DNA of 64,000 nucleotides from Gammaproteobacteria bacterium (GTDB taxonomy: Bacteria > Pseudomonadota > Gammaproteobacteria > SZUA-140): assembly GCA_016712635.1 (NCBI GenBank), contig JADJQS010000010.1, positions 1 to 64,000 of the forward strand, given 5' to 3'. Each line of letters starts with the position of its first letter. Position 1 is the stretch's first letter. Position numbers and translations under genes: made by a program. Below the pieces are notes generated by a model. It saw only the letters and a program-made list of their open reading frames with translations, was not told the DNA's origin and did no database searches. Positions 16,154-24,407 of the stretch are shown piece by piece.

Positions 16154-17109
16154 GCGCCCTCCCCCAGGATCATGCGCTGCTGCCGTTCGCTGAACGACTG
16201 CGCTGCATTGTACCCCTTAAGCAGCAGGATATGGTTGCGCACCGCGCCTTCCACCAGCACGGCGAGGTTGTGGCCCGGCGCCACCGGCAGCGTGACCTGG
16301 GGCACCTCCACGTCGAGGATGGTCTGGCGCTGGCGGCTGCCCTGCAGGCGGTCAATGGCCGCCAGCTCGCCCGCATCCATCTGCCGCAGGTGGATGATCA
16401 GGCGCAGGTTCTTGTTGGGCTTGATCACGCTGTCGCCGAACATGGCGCGGACGTCGAGCACACCGAGCCCGCGCACCTCGAGGAACCCGCTCAGTTCCGG
16501 CGGGCATGAGCCGTTGAGTATGTCCGGGGCGGTGCGCCTGAATTCCGGCGCATCGTCCGCGATCAGGCGGTGATTCCGGCTGATCAGTTCGAGCGCGAGC
16601 TCGCTCTTGCCGACGCCGCTCCTGCCGGTGAGCAGCACCCCGATGCCGAGCACTTCCATGAAGACGCCGTGCAGGGTCAGGCGGTCGGCCAGCACGCCGG
16701 ACAGGTAATACTGCAGGTGGCTGATGACCTTGAAATCCGGGATCGGCGCGGAAAACAGCGCCACCCCCGCCGCCTCCGCCTGCGCGCACAGGTCCTCCGC
16801 GACCGGCAGCCCGTCGGACACCACCACGCAGGCCGGCCCGGCCGCGAACACCCGCCGCAGATGCTCGGCGCGGGAATCGCCGCGCAGCTGCTCAAAGTAG
16901 TTCAGTTCGGCCGGGCCGAGCACCTGGATGCGGTTGGGATGGATCAGATTGAGGTGTCCCGCACCGGCATCGAAGGGGCGGTCGCGCGCGGCGGAGTCCT
17001 GCGGTCCCTGCAGCGCGCGGGCGCCGCCGGCGCGGCCCGCCACCCAGACCAGCCCCAGCCTTGCCTGATAACTGTCGTACAGGGAAGAGACTGTGGGCGC
17101 TTTTCCCAT
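16150..17109 (-). CDS. hprK: HPr kinase/phosphorylase
   Basis: A 319-residue bifunctional enzyme that phosphorylates and dephosphorylates Ser46 of HPr. Walker A GRSGVGKS (162-169) and the family signature LEVRGLGVLDVRAMFG are present, and length equals typical HprK. The start at 17109 was chosen because it gives a normal N-terminus 10 nt after ptsN; a longer in-frame reading overlaps ptsN with an unlikely Arg-rich sequence. No strong ribosome site precedes it, so translation may depend on coupling. HprK in Gammaproteobacteria is limited to some lineages such as Xanthomonadales and Chromatiales-like groups. Confidence 0.94.
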   Translation of the reverse strand: MGKAPTVSSLYDSYQARLGLVWVAGRAGGARALQGPQDSAARDRPFDAGAGHLNLIHPNRIQVLGPAELNYFEQLRGDSRAEHLRRVFAAGPACVVVSDGLPVAEDLCAQAEAAGVALFSAPIPDFKVISHLQYYLSGVLADRLTLHGVFMEVLGIGVLLTGRSGVGKSELALELISRNHRLIADDAPEFRRTAPDILNGSCPPELSGFLEVRGLGVLDVRAMFGDSVIKPNKNLRLIIHLRQMDAGELAAIDRLQGSRQRQTILDVEVPQVTLPVAPGHNLAVLVEGAVRNHILLLKGYNAAQSFSERQQRMILGEGA

Positions 17110-17119
17110 ACCCGGAGGG

Positions 17120-17611
17120 CTAGGCGACGGGACCGGCGGCCCGTTCTTGCTCACCGGGCTGCCACGACACCAGCAGCTGGTAGATCTCCTCGCCGTTCTT
17201 CGCGGCATGGAGCCGCTCGCAGAAGGCCGGATCGCTGAACATCTCCGCCAGCGTCGCCAGGATTTCCAGGTGCTCGCTGGTCGACTGTTCCGGCACCAGC
17301 AGGGCGCAGATCATGTCGACCGCCTTCTTGTCCGCGGCGTCGTAGTCTATGCCACGGTTCAGCTTCATGAAGGCACACACGGCGTGGTTGAGCCCCTTCA
17401 GGCGGCCATGCGGGATGGCCACCCCGCGCCCCAGGCCCGTGCAGCCGAGCCGCTCGCGTTCGATCAGGCTGGTGAACACCTCGGACTGGTTCAGTTTCGG
17501 CTCGTCCCTGGACACCAGCTCGCTGAGCATCTCGAAGGCGCGCTTCTTGCTGCCCACGATGTTACGGCACGCCACCCTGGAGGGGGTGAGCAATTCTCCG
17601 ACTCGGTTCAT
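17120..17611 (-). CDS. ptsN: PTS IIA-like nitrogen-regulatory protein
   Basis: A 163-residue EIIA-Ntr, the same length as E. coli PtsN. The phosphorylated His is in RGVAIPHGR (H68). The ATG at 17611 (MNRVGELLTPSRV) is preferred over TTG 17629, which adds only six residues and has no ribosome site. PtsN signals phosphorylation state to potassium transport, sigma-E and other targets. It follows rpoN by 46 nt; the hpf gene usually found between the two is absent. Confidence 0.94.
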   Translation of the reverse strand: MNRVGELLTPSRVACRNIVGSKKRAFEMLSELVSRDEPKLNQSEVFTSLIERERLGCTGLGRGVAIPHGRLKGLNHAVCAFMKLNRGIDYDAADKKAVDMICALLVPEQSTSEHLEILATLAEMFSDPAFCERLHAAKNGEEIYQLLVSWQPGEQERAAGPVA

Positions 17612-17657
17612 ATCGATATCGACACCCAAATTTATATGCGGGACGAAGGGACGCGAT

Positions 17658-19175
17658 TCATATCAGACGTTTCCGCTCGCTCGAGGAAGGGATCGCGAGG
17701 GCCTCGCGATACTTCGCGATGGTGCGGCGCGCGACATTGATGCCCTGCTGCTTGAGCAGCTGGGCGATCTTGCTGTCGCTGAGCGGTTTGCCGCCATCCT
17801 CGGCAGCGACCAGTTTCTTGATCAGGGCCCGGATCGCGGTGGCGGAGCATTCGCCGCCGCTGTCGGTACTGACGTGGCTGGAGAAGAAATACTTGAGCTC
17901 GAAGATGCCGCGCGGGGTGTACATGTACTTCTGGGTGGTGACGCGCGAGATGGTGGATTCGTGCATCTCGACCGACTGCGCGATGTCATGCAGCACCAGC
18001 GCCTTCATCGCCTCCTCGCCGTGTTCGAGGAAGCCGCGCTGGCGTTCGACGATGCAGCTCGCCACCTTGAGCAGCGTCTCGTTGCGGCTCTGCAGGCTCT
18101 TGACGAACCAGCGCGCCTCCTGCAACTGGTTCCGCATGTAGGCGTTGTCGCTGCTGTTGTCGGCGCGCTTGACCAGGCTGGCGTAGCTGGCGTTGATGCG
18201 CACCCGCGGCATGGCCTCCGGGTTGAGCTCGACCTTCCAGCTGTTCTTTTCCCGGGTGACGATCACGTCGGGGATGATGTATTCCACCTTGCGGTCCGTG
18301 ATCTGGCTGCCGGGATAGGGATTGAGCGACTGCACCAGGGTGATGATCTGCAGGAGTTCCTGCTGCGTGCATTTCAGGCGCCGCGTGATCTGGCTGTACT
18401 CGCGGCCCGCCAGCAGGTCGAGGTGTTCGGCGACCAGCTCCCGCGCCTTGCCCAGCCAGGGGATGTCGGCGTGGAGGTGCTGCAGCTGGATCAGCATGCA
18501 TTCGCGCAGATCGCGCGCGGCGACGCCGACGGGGTCGAAGTTCTGCACCTGGTGCAGCACCGCCTGCACCTCGTCGAGATCGATGTCGCCGTCGGCATTG
18601 AGGCCTTCATGAATCTCCTCCAGCGGGACCGCCAGATATCCGCGGTCGTTCACCGCGTCGATGATGGCGATGGCGATGGCCTGGTCGCGCTCGCTGAACG
18701 GGGTCATGCTCATCTGCCACAGCAGATGCTCGCGCAGCGTCTCGGACGGCCCGGCCTGGAATTCGAAGTCGCCGCCCTCCATCTCGCCGCCCTGGCCACG
18801 CGGCACGACGGCGCTTTCGTAGACGTCCTCCCACACGCTGTCCACCGGCAGGTCGTCGCCGACGCCCATGTCGAGGTCGACCACCGCGTCGCGCAGGTCG
18901 ACGGCGGAATCATTCGCCTCCCCGCGCTCGCCCTCCGCGGCGGGACTGGCGGCCGGGGCCGCCGCGGCGGCGTACTCAACGTCCTCCGCCAGGGCCGCCT
19001 CACCGTCGTCGGACGCACCCTCCTCCGCCGCCTCCAGCATGGGATTGGAATCCAGCGCCTGCTGGATCTCCTCGCGCAGGTCGAGGGTCGAAAGCTGCAG
19101 CAGCCGGATCGCCTGCTGCAGCTGGGGGGTCATGGTCAGCGATTGGCCAAGACGGATTTGCAGAGTCTGCTTCAT
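17658..19175 (-). CDS. rpoN: RNA polymerase sigma-54 factor
   Basis: A 505-residue sigma-54. The N-terminal Gln/Leu-rich activator-interacting region begins LGQSLTMTPQLQQAIRLLQL, an acidic variable region follows (about 50-150), then the core-binding region, and the C-terminal RpoN box is ARRTIAKYREAL. All regions are intact. It lies between lptB (108 nt) and ptsN (46 nt), the order kept across Gammaproteobacteria. Genes controlled by sigma-54 cannot be identified from this window. Confidence 0.97.
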   Translation of the reverse strand: MKQTLQIRLGQSLTMTPQLQQAIRLLQLSTLDLREEIQQALDSNPMLEAAEEGASDDGEAALAEDVEYAAAAAPAASPAAEGERGEANDSAVDLRDAVVDLDMGVGDDLPVDSVWEDVYESAVVPRGQGGEMEGGDFEFQAGPSETLREHLLWQMSMTPFSERDQAIAIAIIDAVNDRGYLAVPLEEIHEGLNADGDIDLDEVQAVLHQVQNFDPVGVAARDLRECMLIQLQHLHADIPWLGKARELVAEHLDLLAGREYSQITRRLKCTQQELLQIITLVQSLNPYPGSQITDRKVEYIIPDVIVTREKNSWKVELNPEAMPRVRINASYASLVKRADNSSDNAYMRNQLQEARWFVKSLQSRNETLLKVASCIVERQRGFLEHGEEAMKALVLHDIAQSVEMHESTISRVTTQKYMYTPRGIFELKYFFSSHVSTDSGGECSATAIRALIKKLVAAEDGGKPLSDSKIAQLLKQQGINVARRTIAKYREALAIPSSSERKRLI

Positions 19176-19283
19176 TAACCGCGAATACTTCCTGCTGCCT
19201 GATGAGAGTAAATTCTATCGTAGATCGTGAAAGGGAATACAGTGTACCCCACTTACCTCCATGATCAATCTGAAGTTTATCGC

Positions 19284-20009
19284 CTAGAGCTGAAAGTCCT
19301 GGCCAAGGTACACCTCGCGCACGCGCTCGTTCTGCAGGATCTCCCCGGGCTGGCCGGCGACGAGGATCTCGCCGTCGTTCATGATGTAGGCGCGCCGGCA
19401 GATCCCCAGGGTCTCCCTGACGTTGTGGTCGGTGATCAGGATGCCGATGCCCTTGTCGCTCAGGTAATTGATTATCCGCTGAATATCCAGCACCGATATG
19501 GGATCGACGCCGGCGAAGGGCTCGTCCAGCAGGACGAAGCGCGGCTCCATGGCCAGCGTGCGCGCGATCTCCACGCGGCGCCGCTCGCCGCCTGACAGGC
19601 TGATGCCGATGGCGTCGCGCAGATGGCCGATGTGCAGCTCGTCGAGCAGCTCGTCCACCCGGCGTTCCTGGCGGGTGCGGTCGAGATCGCGCCGCGTCTG
19701 CAGGATCGCGCGCACGTTGTCCGCCACGCTCAGCTTGCGGAACACCGACGGCTCCTGCGGCAGATACCCGATGCCGAGGCGCGCGCGCGCGTGCATCGGA
19801 TAGCCGGTGATGTTGCGCTCATTGAGGCTGATCGAGCCCTTGTCGCACGGGATCAGCCCGACGATCATGTAGAAACAGGTGGTCTTGCCGGCGCCGTTCG
19901 GCCCCAGCAGGCCAACCACCTCGCCGCTCTCGATCGTCATCGATACCCCGTTGACGACGGCGCGCGCGCGATAGCGCTTGGAGATGTGCCTGACGCTCAG
20001 GACGTCCAT
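19284..20009 (-). CDS. lptB: LPS export ABC transporter ATP-binding protein
   Basis: A 241-residue ATPase (same length as E. coli LptB) that powers lipopolysaccharide extraction from the inner membrane with LptF/LptG. Walker A GPNGAGKTT, signature LSGGERRR, Walker B FVLLDEPFAGVDP. The ATG at 20009 (MDVLSVRHISKRY) aligns with the family's usual start and leaves 10 nt after lptA; an upstream ATG at 20036 would overlap lptA. LptF and LptG are not in the window, as is normal. Confidence 0.95.
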   Translation of the reverse strand: MDVLSVRHISKRYRARAVVNGVSMTIESGEVVGLLGPNGAGKTTCFYMIVGLIPCDKGSISLNERNITGYPMHARARLGIGYLPQEPSVFRKLSVADNVRAILQTRRDLDRTRQERRVDELLDELHIGHLRDAIGISLSGGERRRVEIARTLAMEPRFVLLDEPFAGVDPISVLDIQRIINYLSDKGIGILITDHNVRETLGICRRAYIMNDGEILVAGQPGEILQNERVREVYLGQDFQL

Positions 20010-20019
20010 GGGCGTCCCG

Positions 20020-20565
20020 TCAGCGCCCGTCGGCATCCGCCGCCGGCGTCTCCGCCCCTGCGGCGGGCGTCTGGCGCGGCTGGATGATCACCTGCACGCG
20101 ACCCTCTTCCGCCTCGCCGCGGCGCGCGACGACGCGGTCCGCGGCGATGTCGTAGGTGATGAGGTCGCCGGCGAACTCGTCGCCCTGGCTCCACACCTGC
20201 GCCTGCTGTTTCAGCACGAGGCGTTCCGGTGCGGCGGTATATTCGATCTTCAGCGCCTCGCCGCGCATGTCCTCGGCCTGGCCGTCGAGCCGCTGGCGGA
20301 AACGGGCCGGCTGCCCTTCCGCCGTCAGGCGCTGGAAGTTCCGTTCCGCGTCGTAATGGATCGACACCGTGTCCGCCTCGAGGCGCATGGTGCCCTGGGT
20401 ATAGCGTACGTTGCCGCGATAGACGCTGACATGCGCGACGTCATCGATCTCGACGCGGTCGGCCTCGATATGGATGGGCTGCTCGCGGTCGCTCGACAGG
20501 GCGTAACCCGGCGCCGGCCCCAGCAGCGCGCAGGCCAGCAGCAGGGTGGAGAGCCTACGGCGCAT
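20020..20565 (-). CDS. lptA: LPS transport periplasmic protein LptA
   Basis: A 181-residue OstA-type protein with a signal peptide (cleavage near ALS, about residue 24) and the beta-jellyroll repeats of LptA, e.g. IHIEADRVEIDD and NVRYTQGTMRLEAD. It forms the periplasmic bridge that carries LPS between LptC and LptD. Its start overlaps lptC by 11 nt, and lptB follows after 10 nt. Confidence 0.93.
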   Translation of the reverse strand: MRRRLSTLLLACALLGPAPGYALSSDREQPIHIEADRVEIDDVAHVSVYRGNVRYTQGTMRLEADTVSIHYDAERNFQRLTAEGQPARFRQRLDGQAEDMRGEALKIEYTAAPERLVLKQQAQVWSQGDEFAGDLITYDIAADRVVARRGEAEEGRVQVIIQPRQTPAAGAETPAADADGR

Positions 20566-21127
20566 ATTCGCTCCTCACCTCCGCGTGCAGCACGGCGCGC
20601 CGCCGCTCGAGGTCCGCCGTCATGCCGATCGCGCGCGTGACGCCGGAGTGCTCTTCCAGGCGCACCGCCGCGCGCGTCTCGGCCAGCTTGCCGTCGGGCC
20701 ACACATCCAGGTCGTCGGTGTACATCCGCATGTCCTCCGCCGGGGTGGCGCCGCTGTAACGGACGCGAACGTCGCCCTGCAGATTGATCAGGCGCTCGCG
20801 TTCCGACGCCGTTCCGCGCAGCGCCGCGATATCCCAGGCGGCCCTGCCGTCCTGGTATACGGTCAGGTGCGGGCGCGTCAGCGTCGATGTCGCCCTGTCC
20901 GGATAGTGGTAGAGATCGTCGGCGACGAGCCGCCGCTCCACCGCCCCCGCCGCGTTCATCTCGGTGAGCTCGAACCCGGTGAGATAATAATCCGGCCGCT
21001 CCACCCGCAGCTCCGCCGGCGCGCGCTCCTGTGCATCCTGCAGCCGCGACCACCACCAGCTGCCGGCCGCCGCCGCGATCAGCAGCGCAACCGTCAACAG
21101 GCGTTTATCGACCGACAGGCGCATCAT
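20555..21127 (-). CDS. lptC: LPS export protein LptC
   Basis: A 190-residue bitopic protein: one N-terminal membrane helix (about 9-24) and a periplasmic OstA-like domain (RPDYYLTGFELTEMNAAG, then DVRVRYSG). It hands LPS from LptBFG to LptA. Encoded 13 nt after kdsC and overlapping lptA by 11 nt. Two adjacent start ATGs (21127 and 21124) are possible. Confidence 0.92.
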   Translation of the reverse strand: MMRLSVDKRLLTVALLIAAAAGSWWWSRLQDAQERAPAELRVERPDYYLTGFELTEMNAAGAVERRLVADDLYHYPDRATSTLTRPHLTVYQDGRAAWDIAALRGTASERERLINLQGDVRVRYSGATPAEDMRMYTDDLDVWPDGKLAETRAAVRLEEHSGVTRAIGMTADLERRRAVLHAEVRSEYAP

Positions 21128-21140
21128 CCCGGCGGCGGTC

Positions 21141-21692
21141 TCAGTCGAGCGCCAGGTAGCGTTCGATGCGCGGAGCGAGGGTCCCCTGGGCGTCCATGAT
21201 CAGTTCGCACACGTCGCGCGCCGCGCCGCGGCCGCCGCTGCAGGCCGTGACCCAGTGGGCGTGGCGCCGCACCAGATCGTGCGCGTCCTGCACCGCCACG
21301 GCGAGCCCGACCCGGCGCAGCAGCGGGAGGTCCACCACGTCGTCACCGACGTACGCCACCTGGGCGGGCACGAGGCCGAGGCGGCCGATCAGTTCGTGAA
21401 AGGCGGGGAGCTTGTCCTGCTGGCCCTGGTAGACATGGCGGATGCCCAGTCCGGACATGCGGTGCGTCACCGCCGGGGAATCGCGCCCGGAGATGATGCC
21501 GATCTCGACGCCGGACTGCTGCAGCATCTTCATGCCGTGTCCGTCGCGCGAATGGAATACCTTGTGCTCGCGCCCATCCGTATCGATGAACAGGCCGCCG
21601 TCGGTCAGCACGCCGTCGACGTCGAAGATGACGAGGCGGATGCTCCTGGCCTTCTCCGTCACTCCCTGCCTGAGTTCATGCAGCGCTGCCAC
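21141..21692 (-). CDS. kdsC: KDO-8-phosphate phosphatase
   Basis: A 183-residue HAD-family phosphatase that releases KDO for lipid A core synthesis. The catalytic motif VIFDVDGVLTDG holds the nucleophile and general acid Asp (24 and 26); SRDGHGMKML and AYVGDDVVDLPLL are motifs typical of KdsC, which lacks a cap domain. Lies 9 nt after kdsD and before lptC, as in E. coli. Confidence 0.96.
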   Translation of the reverse strand: MAALHELRQGVTEKARSIRLVIFDVDGVLTDGGLFIDTDGREHKVFHSRDGHGMKMLQQSGVEIGIISGRDSPAVTHRMSGLGIRHVYQGQQDKLPAFHELIGRLGLVPAQVAYVGDDVVDLPLLRRVGLAVAVQDAHDLVRRHAHWVTACSGGRGAARDVCELIMDAQGTLAPRIERYLALD

Positions 21693-21701
21693 TCCCCCTC
21701 C

Positions 21702-22754
21702 TCAGACCACGCCCGCGCGCAGCAGGTCGTGCATGTTGAGCGCGCCGAGCAGACGCCGTTCCCCGTCCACCACCAGCAGCGCGTTGATGCGGTGCTTCTC
21801 CATCATCTCGAGCGCCTCCGCCGCCAGCATGCCGGGGGCGGCCGTCTTGCAGTCGCGCGTCATCACCGCGGCGATCGGCGTGGCGTGCACGTCGAGCCGG
21901 CGGTCGAGCACGCGGCGCAGGTCGCCGTCGGTGAAGATCCCCGCCATGCGTCCGGCGCCGTCCGTCACCGCGGTCATGCCGAGGCCCTTGCGCGTCATCT
22001 CGACCAGCGCCTGGCTCAGCAGCACGTCCTCGCCCACGGCGGGTATGGCATCGCCCGTGTGCATGATGTCGCGGATCAGCAGCAGCAGGCGCCGGCCGAG
22101 GCGCCCGCCCGGATGCGAACGGGCGAAGTCCTCCGCCGTGAATCCGCGCACCTCGAGCAGCGACACCGCGAGCGCGTCGCCCATGACCAGTGTCGCCGTG
22201 GTGCTCGAGGTCGGTGCGAGGCCGAGCGGGCAGGCCTCCTGCGCCACGCTGACGTCGAGGTTGACGTCGGCCGCGCGCGCGAGCGTCGACTCGGGCCGGC
22301 CGGTGAACGCGATCAGCGGCACACCGAGGCGCTTGATCAGCGGCAGGATGGTGAGCAGCTCCTCGGTCTCGCCCGAATTGGATATGGCGAGCACCACGTC
22401 GCGCGCGGTGATCATGCCGAGGTCGCCGTGGCTCGCCTCGCCGGGATGGACGAAGAAGGCGGGGCTGCCGGTGCTGGCCAGCGTCGCGGCGATCTTGCCG
22501 CCGATATGTCCCGACTTGCCCATGCCGAGCACGACGATGCGACCCGTGCAGGCCAGCAGGTAGCGGCAGGCCGCGACAAAGGCGTCCCCGATGCGCGCCG
22601 ACAGCGCCCGCACGGCCTCCGCCTCCGTCGCGATCACCGCCGCGCCCAGTTCCCGGATCTGGCGCACCTCGGTCTCGTTCAGCTCATACAGGCGTACCGG
22701 CGCCTCGCCGCGCGCACCGCCCGTGCCGCCGGTTACCCGGTCGTGATGGACCAT
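21702..22754 (-). CDS. kdsD: Arabinose-5-phosphate isomerase
   Basis: A 350-residue enzyme converting ribulose-5-phosphate to arabinose-5-phosphate for KDO synthesis. An N-terminal SIS domain (VLGMGKSGHIGGKIAATLAS, HPGEASHGDLGMI) is followed by two CBS domains (about residues 225-345). It is about 20 residues longer than E. coli KdsD at the N-terminus, so a downstream start is possible. First gene of the kds-lpt-rpoN block; the yrbG antiporter gene that often precedes kdsD is not here, but a broken relative is at 60845. Confidence 0.94.
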   Translation of the reverse strand: MVHHDRVTGGTGGARGEAPVRLYELNETEVRQIRELGAAVIATEAEAVRALSARIGDAFVAACRYLLACTGRIVVLGMGKSGHIGGKIAATLASTGSPAFFVHPGEASHGDLGMITARDVVLAISNSGETEELLTILPLIKRLGVPLIAFTGRPESTLARAADVNLDVSVAQEACPLGLAPTSSTTATLVMGDALAVSLLEVRGFTAEDFARSHPGGRLGRRLLLLIRDIMHTGDAIPAVGEDVLLSQALVEMTRKGLGMTAVTDGAGRMAGIFTDGDLRRVLDRRLDVHATPIAAVMTRDCKTAAPGMLAAEALEMMEKHRINALLVVDGERRLLGALNMHDLLRAGVV

Positions 22755-22877
22755 CGTGTCACCCTGCCCGCCATTCGTCGCGCCATCACCCAGGCCGGCC
22801 GCGCAGGACCGGCAAATCGATCATATTTGACCCGATTGTACCAGCGATGGCAATCGCGCCCCCGGACCGCGCGATGC

Positions 22878-23756
22878 TCAGCCGGCATAATGCACTGCCA
22901 GACCGGCGAACACCGCGGCGCCGAACCAGTTGTTGTTGAGGAAGGCACGGAAACAGCGCGCCGGATCACGCGCACGGATCAGGTGCTGCTGATAGAGCGC
23001 TAGCCCGGCCGCCACGGCCAGGCCGGCGTGGTAGCCGGCGCCGAGCTGGAGGCGAAACCCGAGCAGCAGGAGCACCAGCAGCGTGCCCGCCTGCAGCAGC
23101 CCGATCGCGAGCCGGTCGGCGGCGCCGAACCGGATCGCCGTCGAGCGCACCCCGATGCGCAGGTCGTCCTCGCGGTCGACCATCGCGTACATGGTGTCGT
23201 AGGCGGTGGTCCACAGCAGGGTGGCGAGATACAGCAGCCAGGCGGCCTCCGGCACCGCGCCGGTCTGCGCGGCGAAGGCCATCGGGACCGCCCAGCCGAA
23301 GGCCAGGCCGAGGTAGATCTGCGGCAGGTCGGTGTAGCGCTTCATGAACGGATAGGTGGCGGCCAGCGCGGCGCCGGCGAGGGAGAGCAGCACCGTCAGG
23401 CGGTTCATGGTCAGCACCAGAGCGAATGCGGCGAGACAGAGCGCGCCGAACAGGAGCAGCGCCTCGCGCGGCGTCGCCTGCCCGCACGCCAGCGGCCGGT
23501 CGCGCGTGCGCGCGACGTGAGGATCGAAGCCGCGGTCGGCGAAGTCATTGATGACGCAGCCGGCCGAGCGCATCAGCAGCACGCCCAGCACGAAGACGAC
23601 GCACACGACGGGATCCGGCCGGCCCGCGCCGGCGATCCACAGGGCCCACAGCGTGGGCCACAGCAGCAGGAAGATGCCGATCGGCCGGTCCAGCCGCATC
23701 AGGCGCGCGTACACCGACAGGCGTTCCATCAGCCTTCCCGGTGCGCTCACCCGCAC
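22878..23756 (-). CDS. ubiA: 4-hydroxybenzoate octaprenyltransferase
   Basis: A 292-residue membrane prenyltransferase of ubiquinone synthesis with eight or nine helices. The first Asp motif is NDFADRGFD (70-78), the second AYDTMYAMVDREDD. The N-terminus RLMRLDRPIGIFLLLWPTLW is typical of UbiA. It overlaps ubiC by 10 nt. Ubiquinone as the respiratory quinone follows from the pair. Confidence 0.96.
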   Translation of the reverse strand: MRVSAPGRLMERLSVYARLMRLDRPIGIFLLLWPTLWALWIAGAGRPDPVVCVVFVLGVLLMRSAGCVINDFADRGFDPHVARTRDRPLACGQATPREALLLFGALCLAAFALVLTMNRLTVLLSLAGAALAATYPFMKRYTDLPQIYLGLAFGWAVPMAFAAQTGAVPEAAWLLYLATLLWTTAYDTMYAMVDREDDLRIGVRSTAIRFGAADRLAIGLLQAGTLLVLLLLGFRLQLGAGYHAGLAVAAGLALYQQHLIRARDPARCFRAFLNNNWFGAAVFAGLAVHYAG

Positions 23757-24364
23757 GCCCCGGTAAATTCGCTGCGCGGCGCCGCCGCGGCGGGCCGGCG
23801 CGTCCCCGTCAGGGCCGGCAGAAAGATCTCGCCGACCAGCAGCGGGCGCCCGGCCAGGGTGAACACGGAGCGCCGCCCCCAGATCGCCGCCGCACCGGCG
23901 CCGCGGCCGCCGGTCAGCACGCGGTAGAGCGCGTGACCCGGCGGGATCTCGGCGACCTCGATGCCGCCGCGGCGCACGCGCCGGTCGGCGAACAGCAGCG
24001 CGCCCAGCGGACGGTTCCCCAGGTGGGCATAGCGGCGCAGGTCGCCGCGCAGGGTCCCGGCCGGGATTACCGTGCGCGCGAACACCAGCGGGATCTCCCC
24101 GCAGGCGAGATGCACCTCCCGCACCAGGCCGAACTCATGGTCGCGCATGCCGAGTGCGCGCCGTTCATTGCGCAGCGGCCGCTGCCAGCGCTGCGCGAGG
24201 AGGCGCACATTGAAGCCGTGCGGACAGAGTTCCCGCAGGCGCTGCGTCAGGGATGCGGCATCGACCAGCCAGGGGAGCTGATCCGCCGGCACGCGGCGGC
24301 GCAGACGGGCGTCGAGCAGGCGCCAGCGCGGCTCCCCGCCGTAGTTGAATCCGATGTCTGCCAC
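23747..24364 (-). CDS. ubiC: Chorismate lyase
   Basis: A 205-residue protein of the chorismate lyase family, which makes 4-hydroxybenzoate and pyruvate from chorismate, the first committed step of ubiquinone synthesis. Family features are seen in LVREVHLACGEIPLVFARTV and the C-terminal GRPLLVGEIFLPAL with its conserved Glu. It is somewhat longer than E. coli UbiC (165) because of extra residues at both ends. It overlaps ubiA and follows recG by 43 nt on the same strand. Confidence 0.9.
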   Translation of the reverse strand: MADIGFNYGGEPRWRLLDARLRRRVPADQLPWLVDAASLTQRLRELCPHGFNVRLLAQRWQRPLRNERRALGMRDHEFGLVREVHLACGEIPLVFARTVIPAGTLRGDLRRYAHLGNRPLGALLFADRRVRRGGIEVAEIPPGHALYRVLTGGRGAGAAAIWGRRSVFTLAGRPLLVGEIFLPALTGTRRPAAAAPRSEFTGACG

Positions 24365-24407
24365 TGCCTGTTTCCGTCCCTCGACTCGCCCGCCCCCGCG
24401 GCCGGCA

